DNA of 64,000 bases from Planctomycetaceae bacterium (lineage in GTDB: Bacteria; Planctomycetota; UBA1135; GCA-002686595), in assembly GCA_011525785.1 (NCBI GenBank), contig WYBT01000024.1, positions 186,001 to 250,000 of the forward strand. The letters are read 5' to 3'. The position numbers were made by a program, and so were the translations under genes. Numbering within the stretch: the first letter of the stretch is position 1; each line of letters opens with the position of its first letter. Shown here in pieces: positions 18,191 through 27,577 of the stretch. The notes under the pieces were generated by a model. That model made no database searches. It was not told the origin of the DNA and was given only the letters and a program-made list of their open reading frames with translations.

Positions 18191-18535
18191 ATGAGTCAGA
18201 ACCAAGATGTCGAGGCCAGCATCGACGCCGCCACGCAAGCCGTGCTCGTGCAGAGCCAGAAGCTCGACGACCTCGCCCCGGGCAAGGCCGGCGCGGAAGC
18301 GATCGGACTGGGCAACCTGGTCGACGTGCCGGTCGAGATCACCGTCGAAGTGGGCCGCACGCGGCTGACGCTGGGCGAGCTGGTGAAGCTCGGACCAGGT
18401 TCGCTGGTGACGCTCGACCGCGAAGCCCACGAGCCGGCCGACGTGCTGGTGAACGGCAAGATCGTCGCCCACGGCGAGGTGGTCACGATCGACGAGCGCT
18501 ACGGCGTGCGCATCACGAGCCTGGTCAGCGGCTGA
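18191..18535 (+). CDS. fliN: Flagellar motor switch protein FliN
   Basis: A 114-residue protein whose C-terminal 75 residues are a typical SpoA/FliN domain: LVDVPVEITVEVGRTRLTLG, then LVKLGPGSLVTLDREAHEPA, then DVLVNGKIVAHGEVVTID. FliN forms the base of the C-ring and docks FliH for export. It ends the rightward flagellar unit; a convergent gene begins 58 bases downstream. Confidence 0.92.
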   Translation: MSQNQDVEASIDAATQAVLVQSQKLDDLAPGKAGAEAIGLGNLVDVPVEITVEVGRTRLTLGELVKLGPGSLVTLDREAHEPADVLVNGKIVAHGEVVTIDERYGVRITSLVSG

Positions 18536-18593
18536 GCTTGGCGATCAGCGCAGCATTCGGCCGCGCTGAAGTCTTGGTTGGGTCGCTAGTGGC

Positions 18594-19850
18594 TCAGAGC
18601 CCGAAAGCGCCGCTCCAGGCCGCGGGCGAGGCGCCGAAGCGCGTGGGCGCGAAGAACTGCGGGTCGAACGCGCCGACGGGTTCGCCGCTCAGCATCTGCG
18701 CAACGCCAGCGCCGATCGAGGGCGCGAGCTTGAAGCCGTGGCCCGAGAAGCCGCAGGCCACGAAGGCGTTGTCGAGCCCCGGGCAGGGACCGATCAGCGC
18801 CTGCGCATCCGGAGTGAGCGTGTACCAGGCCGCCTGCGCGCCGTGGTCGGGCTCGTCGGCATAGCGCGGCAAGCGTGTCACGAGCCGCTCGCGCGCCCAG
18901 CGGCGGAATTCGTGGCCGACGTGCTCGTCGAGCGCATCGGGGTGGTCGAGCACGGCGTCGCGTTCGTAGTCGAGCGCGCCGACGCGCGTGCGCTCGAGCG
19001 CGGGTTCGCAGCGCGTGTAGTAGCCCAGTTCGAGGTCCAGCAGCACCGGGTGCTCGGCCGGCGGTTCGCGGCGAACGCCGAAGCGCGCGTCGAGTTCGTC
19101 GAGTTCAACGGTCGGCGCGCCTGGGCTGGAATCGCGTCGCACGTCCTTGGGCGTGCGCACGAAGTGCTGCTCGGGCCGCACGACGCGCAGCGGCAACTGC
19201 ACGCCGCACAGACCGAGGACGCGTTGGCTCCAGGGACCGGCGGCGAACACCACGCGCTCGACCTCGTACTCCTCGTCGTCGCAGCTCACGCGCACGATGC
19301 GCGCGCCGTCGCACTGGATGCGCACGACCTCGGCGCTCTCGCGGATCGTCGCTCCGCGCGAGCGCGCGAGCGACGCGAAGGCCTCGAGCGTGCGCTGCGG
19401 GTCGACGAAGCCGCCCGCGGGCTCCCAGACGCCGCAGGCGTGCTCGCCGACCTCGAGGCCGCGGGCCAGCGAGCGCATCGCGCGCGCGTCGACGAGTTCG
19501 GCCTCGACCCCGCACTCGCGCATGGCCGCGAAGTTGCGCCGCGCGAGTTCGATCTGTTGCGGCGAGCCCGCCAGGGTGAGCACGCCGCAGCGCGTGAACC
19601 CGACCGCCCGCCCCCAGCGCGTCTGGAACGCGGCGTACTCGCGCAAGCTGTCGCGCGCCATGCCGATCAGCTCGCGCGAGCTGTAGAACGCGCGCAGGAT
19701 CGCTCCCGAGCGCCCTGACGAGCCCGCGCCGAGCCGGCGACGCTCGAGCAGGACCAGCGGTTCGCTCAGCGGGTCGAGCCGCTCGGCGACGTGTGCGGCG
19801 ATGGACAGCCCCATCACGCCGCCGCCGATGATCAAGGTGTGCGCGCGCAT
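18594..19850 (-). CDS. FAD-dependent oxidoreductase of the DAO (sarcosine oxidase / glycine oxidase) family
   Basis: A 418-residue flavoprotein. The N-terminal Rossmann motif is LIIGGGVMGLSIAAHVAE (GxGxxG), followed by the LERRRLGAGSSGRSGAILR segment typical of DAO-family enzymes. The C-terminal FAD-binding motif is ACGFSGHGFKLAPSIGAGVA, which closely matches sarcosine-oxidase/DadA relatives (xGFSGHGFKxAPxxG). It probably oxidises an N-methylated or other amino acid and releases hydrogen peroxide or passes electrons to a carrier; the substrate is not determinable. It is convergent with fliN and lies 45 bases downstream of the secreted protein gene on the same strand. Confidence 0.85.
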   Translation of the reverse strand: MRAHTLIIGGGVMGLSIAAHVAERLDPLSEPLVLLERRRLGAGSSGRSGAILRAFYSSRELIGMARDSLREYAAFQTRWGRAVGFTRCGVLTLAGSPQQIELARRNFAAMRECGVEAELVDARAMRSLARGLEVGEHACGVWEPAGGFVDPQRTLEAFASLARSRGATIRESAEVVRIQCDGARIVRVSCDDEEYEVERVVFAAGPWSQRVLGLCGVQLPLRVVRPEQHFVRTPKDVRRDSSPGAPTVELDELDARFGVRREPPAEHPVLLDLELGYYTRCEPALERTRVGALDYERDAVLDHPDALDEHVGHEFRRWARERLVTRLPRYADEPDHGAQAAWYTLTPDAQALIGPCPGLDNAFVACGFSGHGFKLAPSIGAGVAQMLSGEPVGAFDPQFFAPTRFGASPAAWSGAFGL

Positions 19851-19895
19851 CGCTGATCGAGGGGTTCGAACGCGGGCTGGGGTCAGTCGCTCAGC

Positions 19896-20987
19896 TCACT
19901 GGAACTGCACGGCGTCCGAGAGGTTGGTCGTGCGCGGCGCCGGCGGGTCGCGGAACCAGGCCTGCAGGTTGAACGTGGTTCCTGGGACGTAGGGCGCCCC
20001 CAGGGCCGTGGGCTGCGTGAAGGCCCAGGTGTTGAAGTCCTCGACGAACGCGCCATTGCACAGGCCCGCCGTTCCGCCGGAGTTCTGCAAGCTCATGCGC
20101 TGCACCGGCGCCTTCACACAGAAGAAGCTCGTGCTGCCCACAGCCCACGGCGCAGCGATCGCGCCGCCAATGCCGTAGAACATCAGTCCGGCGCGCTGAC
20201 CTTCGGCCGCGTTGGCGGTGAGCACGAAGCCCGAGGGCGCGCTGGGCGAGTAGCTCCCGCTCCAACTCATGGTCGGCACGCAGCCGATCGTCGTCGTTCC
20301 CGCGGTGCAGTAGCTCGAGACAGCGCCGGAGACGAGCACGAGCTGTACGTCGTCGACGTGCGACCAGCCCGTGTTCACTCCCGCGCTGAGCGTCAGGTAG
20401 GCGCCGGACACGGGGGCGACGAAGGTGAAGGCGAAGCTCTCCCACACGTTGTCGGCGGACGGCGAGGCGGAGAACACGGTCGTACCGGTGATGTTGGGAG
20501 CGCTCGAGATGCCGACGTCGACGAAGCCGGTCGAAGCTCCGAACGTGGTCTCGCGCATCACCGAGAGCGAGAGCGCATACGTTGCGTTGGCGATCACCGG
20601 CGTACTGAGGTCGAGCGAGATCTCATCCGCGGTGAAGGGCGCGAAGGCCTTGCGATTGAGCGCGATCTTGGTCACGCCGCTGGTGGCGGGCGCGCCGTAG
20701 CACGCACCGGTCATCACGTCGATCTCTTCCGCCAACCCAAAGCCAGTCGCGTTGGCCACCACGAAGCCCACCGAGGCGTTGGGCAGGTTGTACTGGCAGC
20801 CTCCGCCCGTGATGACCTCGAAGTCGCCGTTGATCACCAGGTTCGACGCGCGCGGGGCGCCGAGCGCGGCGCTGGTCGCGACGGGAACGGCCGGCGGCGG
20901 ACTGGACGGCAGCGGCGGGAGCTGTTGCGCGAGCGCAGAGCCAGCGGACAGCACTAGGAACGCGGGGACAAGGCGTGAGAGATGCAT
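19896..20987 (-). CDS. Large secreted protein with a carbohydrate-binding-like domain and a Cys-containing C-terminal module
   Basis: A 363-residue exported protein with signal peptide LVPAFLVLSAGSALAQQ. Residues ~55-205 look like a galactose-binding or CBM-type beta-sandwich (LVINGDFEVITGGG, then FAFTFVAPVSGAYLTLS and HVDDVQLVLV). The C-terminal ~125 residues begin SYCTAGTTTIGCVPTMSWSG and go on with SGFVLTANAAEGQRAGLMF, FFCVKAPVQR and LSDAVQF; I have the impression this module recurs at the ends of exported proteins in high-GC planctomycetes, but could not check. I chose the ATG at 20987 because it opens directly into the signal peptide. Codon use is less extreme in GC than in neighbours. 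Ligand unknown. Confidence 0.65.
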   Translation of the reverse strand: MHLSRLVPAFLVLSAGSALAQQLPPLPSSPPPAVPVATSAALGAPRASNLVINGDFEVITGGGCQYNLPNASVGFVVANATGFGLAEEIDVMTGACYGAPATSGVTKIALNRKAFAPFTADEISLDLSTPVIANATYALSLSVMRETTFGASTGFVDVGISSAPNITGTTVFSASPSADNVWESFAFTFVAPVSGAYLTLSAGVNTGWSHVDDVQLVLVSGAVSSYCTAGTTTIGCVPTMSWSGSYSPSAPSGFVLTANAAEGQRAGLMFYGIGGAIAAPWAVGSTSFFCVKAPVQRMSLQNSGGTAGLCNGAFVEDFNTWAFTQPTALGAPYVPGTTFNLQAWFRDPPAPRTTNLSDAVQFQ

Positions 20988-21091
20988 GGGGAGAGCCTCT
21001 GCGGGGGCGCGCCGAAATGAACGCGCAGCCGATGGAAGAGCTTCACCGCAACGCCCGCGACTCACCAGCCCGCACGCGGCAGCGCTGGGGT

Positions 21092-21126
21092 AAAAAAGGA
21101 GGCGGCCCCGTCAGGACGAGGCCGCC
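21092..21126 (-). terminator. Intrinsic terminator on the minus strand
   Basis: Hairpin GGCGGCC-C-CGT / ACG-A-GGCCGCC at 21101-21126 with a 4-base loop. On the minus strand it is followed by TCC and six T residues (21092-21097). It would end leftward transcripts coming from the phosphatase gene that stops at 21348. It lies in a 360-base gap (20988-21347) that otherwise holds no recognisable gene. Confidence 0.75.
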
Positions 21127-21347
21127 TTGGTGAAGAGTCCAGGGCCGAGGGGTAATAGGGACCGCACGGGAGTCGCGAGGGGATGGACCACCCGGGTCCG
21201 AGACCCTGGAACTTCAGATCTTCTCCGCCGTGGAATCCGCAGCCCCGGCGCACTCCGGGGGTGACTTTCCGGAGAGGATTTCGGGGAGTCGGGCGCCGCT
21301 ACCGCCCCTTGTGGCCGCCAGAGCCGGCCGACGCCGCCGGTTGGGGT

Positions 21348-22397
21348 TCAGGGCCGTTCCGAAAAGCTGGAAAGCTCCGCCAGGACGCCGCCGTGGTCGG
21401 AAAAGGGGAGCTCGATCACCTCGCGCGAGCGCACCGCCAGCCCCTCGCCGTGCAGGACGTGGTCGATCGCGATCCCCAGGCGCAGGTCGAGCACGCCGGT
21501 CAGCCAGGCCGGCGCCCCCGCGCGGCGCAGAGTCGGGGCGCTGCGCAGCCACCAGCTCGGCGAGCGCCCGAAGCCCTGGCGCGAGTCGCTCAGGCCCGTC
21601 CCCGCGAGCAGGCGCCCGAAGGCCGGCGAGCCCGAGGTCAGGTTCAAGTCGCCCATCAAGACCGTCTGCGGCCCCCACTCGAAGTCGCGCGCGAGCTGCT
21701 CGAGCCCCTCGTTGCGCGCCTCGACGCGCCAGCGCTCGCCCGGCCGCGGCAAGTGGACCAGCCGGATCGTGACCGGCGCCGGCGTGCGCACGCGCGCCTC
21801 GATCAGCGGCGCGTAGCAGTCGACGACCTGCACGAAGCGCACGTCCTCGAGCGGCCGTTTGGAGAAGATCGCCGTGGTCCACAGGCTCTTGCCGACGGCG
21901 GGTCTGCGGGGCGCGGCGACCACGCGGTGCGGCCAGGCGACGAGTTCGCGCTCGAGCACCGCCAGCATCGGTCCGGAGAGCTCGATCACGCCGAGCACAT
22001 CCGCATCGCTCGCGATCAGCGCCTGCGCGATCTCGTCGTAGTGCCGATTGGGCTGCAGCACGTTCGCGCTCAGCACGCGCAGCGTCGTCGCGCCCGTCGC
22101 AGCGCTCGCGGCGCTCGAGCGCATCGAGAGCGACAGGTCGGGGGCGACGTGCAGCGCGCCGAGCAGCGCCGCAACGCCCGCCAGCCAACGGGCGCGGAGC
22201 AACGCCAGCGAAGCCGCGGCGGCGAGGGCGAACAGCCCGACATGGAATTCGAAGCTCGCCACCAGCTCGCCAAACCACAGCGCGGGCGTGAGCCAGATCA
22301 GCGCGCTCGCGCCGGCGGTCGAGGCGCCCAGGAGCCCGATCGCCGCCGCGCGGATTCGCGGGGGCAATTCGAGGGTGCGAGATCGGAGGTCCAGCAT
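21348..22397 (-). CDS. Membrane-anchored endonuclease/exonuclease/phosphatase (EEP) family protein
   Basis: A 349-residue protein. About 100 N-terminal residues contain two or three hydrophobic segments (e.g. GELVASFEFHVGLFALAAAA). The rest is an EEP catalytic domain: LRVLSANVL (Asn), DVLGVIELS (the metal-binding Glu), LMGDLNLTSGSP (Asp/Asn) and LPFSDHGGVLAEL (catalytic Asp-His). The domain arrangement resembles YafD-like proteins of unknown substrate. The gene is divergent from ispG, sharing a 134-base promoter region. The catalytic set is intact, so it is probably an active phosphodiesterase facing the periplasm. Confidence 0.8.
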   Translation of the reverse strand: MLDLRSRTLELPPRIRAAAIGLLGASTAGASALIWLTPALWFGELVASFEFHVGLFALAAAASLALLRARWLAGVAALLGALHVAPDLSLSMRSSAASAATGATTLRVLSANVLQPNRHYDEIAQALIASDADVLGVIELSGPMLAVLERELVAWPHRVVAAPRRPAVGKSLWTTAIFSKRPLEDVRFVQVVDCYAPLIEARVRTPAPVTIRLVHLPRPGERWRVEARNEGLEQLARDFEWGPQTVLMGDLNLTSGSPAFGRLLAGTGLSDSRQGFGRSPSWWLRSAPTLRRAGAPAWLTGVLDLRLGIAIDHVLHGEGLAVRSREVIELPFSDHGGVLAELSSFSERP

Positions 22398-22489
22398 GGC
22401 AGGCGCGAGAATCCGCCTTTTCGGCGCGCGCTTCGACCGACTTGGGCCCTTCGCGGCGCGGCGCGTCCCGCCGCTGGAGCGAGCCGTCG

Positions 22490-22519
22490 TTGGTGGCCGT
22501 CGGCGCGTGCACCTAAGAT
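22490..22519 (+). promoter_or_regulatory. Possible sigma-70 promoter of ispG
   Basis: TTGGTG (22490-22495) and TAAGAT (22514-22519) are 18 bases apart. The ATG of ispG lies at 22532, so the leader would be only a few bases long, in keeping with the missing Shine-Dalgarno. Confidence 0.4.
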
Positions 22520-22531
22520 CTCGCCCCCAAC

Positions 22532-23662
22532 ATGATCCCCGCGCGAAAGAGCCGAAAGATCTTCATCAAGCACCTGGCCATCGGCGGCGACGCCCCCATC
22601 GCCGTGCAGAGCATGGCCGCGACGCAGACGCGCGACATTCCGGCCACGGTGCGGCAGGTGAAGATCCTCGAGGACGCCGGCGCCGACCTCGTGCGCATCG
22701 CGGTCGACAGTGCGGCCGACGTCGAGGCGCTGGCGCAGGTGCGCGCGCAAACCAAGGCGCTGCTTTCCGTCGACCTGCAGGAGAACTACCGCCTCGCGGC
22801 CAAGGTCGCGCCGCTGGTCGACAAGATCCGCTACAACCCCGGCCACCTTCACCACCACGAGAAGGAGCGGCCGATCGCGGACAAGGTCGCGTTCCTCGTG
22901 GACGTCGCGCGCCAGCACGGCTGCGCGCTGCGCATCGGCATCAACGCGGGCTCGATCGCGCCCGAATACGACGCGCGCTTCCCCGGCGACCACGTCTCGG
23001 CCATCGTCGAGTGCGCCGTCGATCACTGCCGGCTGGTCGACGACCTCGGTTTTCGCGACTACGTCGTGTCGATCAAGGACTCCGACCCGCGCCTGGTGAT
23101 CGACGCCAACATCCGCTTCGCCGAGCGTCGCCCCGACGTCCCGCTGCACCTGGGCGTGACCGAAGCCGGCATGCCGCCCGAGGGCGTGATCAAGACGCGC
23201 ATCGCCTTCGAGCAGCTGCTCTCGCGCGGCATCGGCGACACGCTGCGCGTCTCGCTGACCGTGCCCTTCGACGACAAAGGCATGGAGATCCGCGTCGGAC
23301 GCGAGCTCATCGCCGACATCGAAGCCGGCCGCTTCCGCTCCGTGCCGCCGAACTTCTTCGACGGCCTGAACATCATCGCCTGCCCCTCGTGCTCGCGCGT
23401 CGAGAACGTGCGCTTCATCGAACTCGCCGCGCAGGTCAAGGAGATGACCGCCTACGCCAAGGAGCACGACCTCACCATCGCCGTCATGGGCTGCCGCGTG
23501 AACGGCCCGGGCGAGACCGACGACGCCGACCTGGGCCTGTGGTGCGGCCCGAACTTCGTGAACTTGAAGCGCGGCGAAGCAGAACTCGGCGCGTTCAGTT
23601 ACGACGACATCCTCGCCGCGCTCAAGCGCGAGCTGGATGTGCTGATTGCGGCGCGGAAGTAG
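22532..23662 (+). CDS. ispG: 4-hydroxy-3-methylbut-2-en-1-yl diphosphate synthase IspG (GcpE)
   Basis: A 376-residue enzyme of the non-mevalonate (MEP) isoprenoid pathway. It reduces the cyclic diphosphate MEcPP to HMBPP with an iron-sulfur cluster. The N-terminal barrel shows [19 protein letters not shown] and KIRYNPGH (substrate binding). The C-terminal domain carries the cluster ligands Cys284, Cys287 (ACPSCSR) and Cys321 ([10 protein letters not shown]), with Glu328 as the fourth ligand. Length is that of the short bacterial form, without the large insert of plant enzymes. The gene stands alone. Confidence 0.96.
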   Translation: MIPARKSRKIFIKHLAIGGDAPIAVQSMAATQTRDIPATVRQVKILEDAGADLVRIAVDSAADVEALAQVRAQTKALLSVDLQENYRLAAKVAPLVDKIRYNPGHLHHHEKERPIADKVAFLVDVARQHGCALRIGINAGSIAPEYDARFPGDHVSAIVECAVDHCRLVDDLGFRDYVVSIKDSDPRLVIDANIRFAERRPDVPLHLGVTEAGMPPEGVIKTRIAFEQLLSRGIGDTLRVSLTVPFDDKGMEIRVGRELIADIEAGRFRSVPPNFFDGLNIIACPSCSRVENVRFIELAAQVKEMTAYAKEHDLTIAVMGCRVNGPGETDDADLGLWCGPNFVNLKRGEAELGAFSYDDILAALKRELDVLIAARK

Positions 23663-23870
23663 CCGGCCGAAGCAAACTCGTCCCGTCTGTTGCGTCGCGT
23701 GCCAGCTAGACCTCGGGCCCGCTTGTCGATGCAGCGTCCGACGCCTTCCTCGGAGAGAACCAAGACCCTGAGCCAGCCCAGCTGTCGCGACATGGGCTGA
23801 CCCAGGGAGTGTGGACACGGCTGCGGCCTCGAAAAGAGGCCGGCAGACCGCACATCGAAGTGAGCGTTCG

Positions 23871-26800
23871 CTACAGGCGCGTGAACGTCGAGTTGAGCGT
23901 CGAGAGGTAGGCGACCAGCGCCGTGACCTCGCTCGAAGTGAGAGTGAGCGGGAAAATCTCCTCGTCGACAACGGTCGAACTAGAATGTCCACCGCTGACA
24001 TACGCGTTCACAACGTCGGTCAACGTGTCCGCGCTCCCGTCGTGGAAGTACGGCGCTGTGAGACTGAGTTGCCGCAGTGTGGGTGTCTTGAAGCGGAAGC
24101 TGTCACGCTGCCGTCCGGTGACCTCGAAACGCCCCGCATCGTCTGAGTGCTTGGCCACCGTGACGTGGAACTGCTCGTCGGAGAAGTTCGGGCCGTGGTG
24201 GCAGGCGAAGCAGCGCGCCTTGCCGAAGAACAGGTTGCGCCCGTCGCGTTCGAGAAGCGTGAGCGTTTGCGTCCCCGCCTCGAACTGGTCCGCGCGCGAA
24301 GGGGTGGAGATCAACGCTCGCTGATAGGCGGCTAGAGCGTCCAGCGCCCCTTGGAACTTCGGAGTTGGGCTTCCGAAGGCGGCGGTGAACAGCGGCGGAT
24401 AGGGCTGGTTGGCGAGTCGTGCGAGCACGAAGGCCTCGTTACTGCCCATCTCGTGAGGGCTGAGGATCGGACCCTGCGCCTGCGCTCGAAGATCGACGGC
24501 GCCGCCGTCCCACTCCTGCACGGTGCTCCACAGTCGATCGAGCACCGTGGGGGCGTTTCGCAACGGCGGCCCCTGAGGAAGCAACGACGGCCGCTTCGCC
24601 AGAGTGTCCGTGAACGCGTGGACGCTCATATGACAGGTCGCGCAGGAGCGGCCAGCGGGAGAGATGCCCGAGTCGTGGAAGATCTTCTCTCCGAGTGCGA
24701 TGAGCGCCGGAGTCGGGAGCGGCTGGCCCGCGTCCAGCCGAACCATCGACGCATCGCGCCCGAGCGCGGAGATCGCTACGTGCATCCAGCCCGGGACCGG
24801 CGCGGTCGGCTGGGCAGCGGGTTCCGGGACGTAAGCGAGCCTCGCGATCTCGCGCGCGTCGCGAGCGACTCCATCGATCCGTAGTTGGTCGACGTACAGC
24901 GCGCCCACCGCGCTTTGGACACCATTCGGACCGACGACGAGCGGGGTGTTGCTGCCGGCGAGTTGAGGATTGCTCGTGGCGAGCGGGACGGACCAAGCTT
25001 CGGCGCCATCCACCCAGAGGCTCGCCTTCTTCGGCGTAGACCGTCCATCGAACACCAACGCCAGGTGCGTCCATTTGCTCAACGCGGGCGTCGGCCGCCA
25101 GGAGCTGACGTGTGGAGTTCCATTCTGCTCCGCTACGCTCGCCTGCACCTGTCCGGAGGCATCGATGAGCAGTTGGTAGTCAGTGCCCTTGGCCAGCACC
25201 GGTCGCGGACCTGGAGAACCTGCGTCTTGCTTCACCCACATCGACACGGTCAGCGATTGGCGCGGTTGATTCAGATCGGGGTGATTCGCGGACACATGAC
25301 CTGCGCCTGGAAACTTGACGCACTCCCCGATCCTGCCCACGTAGGGTCCAGGGGAATCGAGCTCGTCGGACGCGAAATACGCCCCACCCAGGAGCGGCCA
25401 GCGCGTGGGCCCTGAAGCAGCTGTGTTCGGGGTACGCGTTAGATCAAAGTTCCACGATAGACCCGCGGTAGGTGGGGTGAGGCACTCGTTCATATCGAGT
25501 GCGAGCAGGATGTCGCGGTCGAGACCGGCGTCGAGCGGGACCTCGACATAGGTGCGTCGATTGGCCGAGATCATGGGCAACGTTCGCTCGGCCGGAGCGA
25601 AGGGCAGCGGCAGCGATGAATTCTGCCCGCCCCAGGCCCACGCACCCGGGGCCATACCGGTCCCGGTCAAGATCCGACGGGGAGTGCTGGCATGATCACG
25701 CGAGGGATTGATCGGCCCGTCGATGTGCCGCATCCGCCAGTGCGTCGAACTGCCGAGCAGGCTGACGCCGAACAATCGCCCGGCGTTACGCGCGACCGTC
25801 GTGAACGCCACGTCCGAGCCGTCGAGCGTCACCCACGGATAGGCGCCACTGACGTTGCCAGTCAGAGCAGCGCCGTCCAGGCTGTAAAGTGGATTCCTCG
25901 CGATCGGGTAGAGCTCCCTCGGGCGGAGCGCGCCGACGGCGGGGTGGTTGTATAAGTCAGCGATCGAGCGAGGCTCTGACCAGCCGAACTGTTGGCCCGG
26001 ATTGGGATTCCACGAGTAGAGAATATGTCCGTTCTGCGCCACGTTGTTCGCCCAGTTGGCATTCATCGTGGTCGTGTTGCCCTGAAATATGAGCAACCGT
26101 CCATCCAGCGTCAGCGTGGGTTCGATACCCAGTAAAGGCCGAGGGGCGCCTCCACCAGTAGGTGTGAACTGCAACACGCGAAAGTCGGACGACAGATCGG
26201 TGCTGTGAATCGAGGCGATGGCGGTGCCTGGGTCTTTGACAACGACCTTGAGTGTCCTCATTCCGATAGGGTTGGCTGTTCGGCAGTTGGCGTTCGGCGC
26301 GGGCTTCGGAATCATGGTGGCCCACGGCGGATTCGAGCCGATGATGGGGTTCACCACGGTCTCTGGCCCCCCGTGGAGACAACTCCCGCTGTAGTAGTTC
26401 AGCTGCGGGTTCTGCAGCGTGGTCGGCGCGCCGAGTGGGAAGGCCCACGTGTCCGCCGCCACGAGCAGCATCTGGTAGGTCGCGAACGCCGGGGAACTCG
26501 GTCCGGGCACGTAGGCGCCCAGCTGGTCGGAGGGGAACGGATTGGGCAGGTGCGAGAAGGCCGGGTCGGGCGCCATCGCAACCCAAGTCAGTTGCCACAT
26601 TGGGTTTTGGGAGCTCAGAACGCGCGGCGGCCCCATGAAGGCGGCTGGCTCGCCGATGCGTTTGGGACTCGACCACGCTTCGAGAGCGCCGTTGTGCGCG
26701 AAGCGCGGATGCCCAGTGGTCGGGTTCACCACCATCGACTCGTGCTTGAGAACCGACACATACCACCCACCGTCCTGATCGCAACCGTTGCGCACCGCGA

Positions 26801-26996
26801 ACAGCCCCAGGCGACCGTCCGGCGAAAGCGCGGCCCCCGGCAGCCCCTCGTCGGCCGACAGTTGCGGAGTTCCGGTCGCGACGACCAGCTCATCCAGCCC
26901 CGCGGGGATGGGCGCGGGCAGGCCGATGTGCTGCGCAGCCGAGACGGAGTTGACACACAGGAACGACGCAAGGACGAGCCGCTTTGAACACGACAT
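23871..26996 (-). CDS. Secreted LamG-like / di-heme cytochrome c peroxidase (MauG-type) fusion
   Basis: A 1041-residue exported protein with signal peptide LVLASFLCVNSVSAAQ. Residues ~30-490 look like a beta-propeller-like repeat region (ALSPDGRLGLF, TLTLDGRLLIF, VTLDGSDVAF). Residues ~500-720 form a LamG/concanavalin-like module (QSLTVSMWVKQD, then WTHLALVFDG and ASLWVDG). Residues ~745-1040 are a di-heme peroxidase: CATCH heme site (785-789), CFACH (929-933), and FKTPTLRQLSLTAPYFHDGS with the axial/catalytic region. The family reduces peroxide or oxidises protein or phenolic substrates in the periplasm. I chose the ATG at 26996, directly before the signal peptide. Base composition seems less GC-rich than the flagellar block, which may reflect lateral origin. 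Confidence 0.8.
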   Translation of the reverse strand: MSCSKRLVLASFLCVNSVSAAQHIGLPAPIPAGLDELVVATGTPQLSADEGLPGAALSPDGRLGLFAVRNGCDQDGGWYVSVLKHESMVVNPTTGHPRFAHNGALEAWSSPKRIGEPAAFMGPPRVLSSQNPMWQLTWVAMAPDPAFSHLPNPFPSDQLGAYVPGPSSPAFATYQMLLVAADTWAFPLGAPTTLQNPQLNYYSGSCLHGGPETVVNPIIGSNPPWATMIPKPAPNANCRTANPIGMRTLKVVVKDPGTAIASIHSTDLSSDFRVLQFTPTGGGAPRPLLGIEPTLTLDGRLLIFQGNTTTMNANWANNVAQNGHILYSWNPNPGQQFGWSEPRSIADLYNHPAVGALRPRELYPIARNPLYSLDGAALTGNVSGAYPWVTLDGSDVAFTTVARNAGRLFGVSLLGSSTHWRMRHIDGPINPSRDHASTPRRILTGTGMAPGAWAWGGQNSSLPLPFAPAERTLPMISANRRTYVEVPLDAGLDRDILLALDMNECLTPPTAGLSWNFDLTRTPNTAASGPTRWPLLGGAYFASDELDSPGPYVGRIGECVKFPGAGHVSANHPDLNQPRQSLTVSMWVKQDAGSPGPRPVLAKGTDYQLLIDASGQVQASVAEQNGTPHVSSWRPTPALSKWTHLALVFDGRSTPKKASLWVDGAEAWSVPLATSNPQLAGSNTPLVVGPNGVQSAVGALYVDQLRIDGVARDAREIARLAYVPEPAAQPTAPVPGWMHVAISALGRDASMVRLDAGQPLPTPALIALGEKIFHDSGISPAGRSCATCHMSVHAFTDTLAKRPSLLPQGPPLRNAPTVLDRLWSTVQEWDGGAVDLRAQAQGPILSPHEMGSNEAFVLARLANQPYPPLFTAAFGSPTPKFQGALDALAAYQRALISTPSRADQFEAGTQTLTLLERDGRNLFFGKARCFACHHGPNFSDEQFHVTVAKHSDDAGRFEVTGRQRDSFRFKTPTLRQLSLTAPYFHDGSADTLTDVVNAYVSGGHSSSTVVDEEIFPLTLTSSEVTALVAYLSTLNSTFTRL

Positions 26997-27577
26997 GCGG
27001 AAACACCCATCGGATGGACTCCTGTAGGGCAGGTGACCGCAGATCCGTTGCTGCGGAGGCCCCGGTCGGCGTAGAGCGGCGCCAGTGCGCCTGCGAGCCG
27101 CACCAACCGAGTAGATCGCCCGCGCACACCTCGAGTCGTTGCACCGTTCCAGGGAGAATCCTGCTCGACGCCCTCCGGCAGACCGAGACGAGGCACTCTT
27201 CAAGTGCAGACACCAGCGCGAATTACGAACTCTGCCGTCCAGTGTCAGTCAGCGACTCGTACTCGTCGGAAAACAAGTACCTCCACGGCTCCCGGTGGTC
27301 ATCCCGATCGTCGTGGAACAGCGGTGGATACAGCGAGAGTGTCTCGTTCGAGACACCACGCGCGCGACCACTGCTCGGCGGCTCTGCACGCCTCGTCCTC
27401 GTACGGGAGCGACGTTGTGGTTCGATGCGCGCTTCTCCGAGTACGTGCGTTCCCTCGCCTACCTGCGCGACAGCGGAGCCAATAGCCTCGCCGCGAGGGA
27501 ACAGAGCGCGACTGACGCCGAGCGGAGCGCCGACTGCAGAGTGTTCGTCCTGGCGAACGCACGCCGCACCTCCGTAC
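26997..27577. other. 581-base gap with no convincing gene
   Basis: Lies upstream of the peroxidase gene. Frames on both strands are open but lack family resemblance. It contains an 18-base palindrome listed separately and presumably the peroxidase promoter on the minus strand; I could not pick a clear -35/-10 pair. Confidence 0.5.
27339..27356. promoter_or_regulatory. 18-base palindrome, possible operator
   Basis: GTGTCTCG-TT-CGAGACAC is a perfect inverted repeat with 8-base arms and a 2-base centre, of the size bound by dimeric TetR/LuxR-type regulators. It is about 340 bases upstream of the peroxidase start. No regulator gene is adjacent. Confidence 0.3.
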
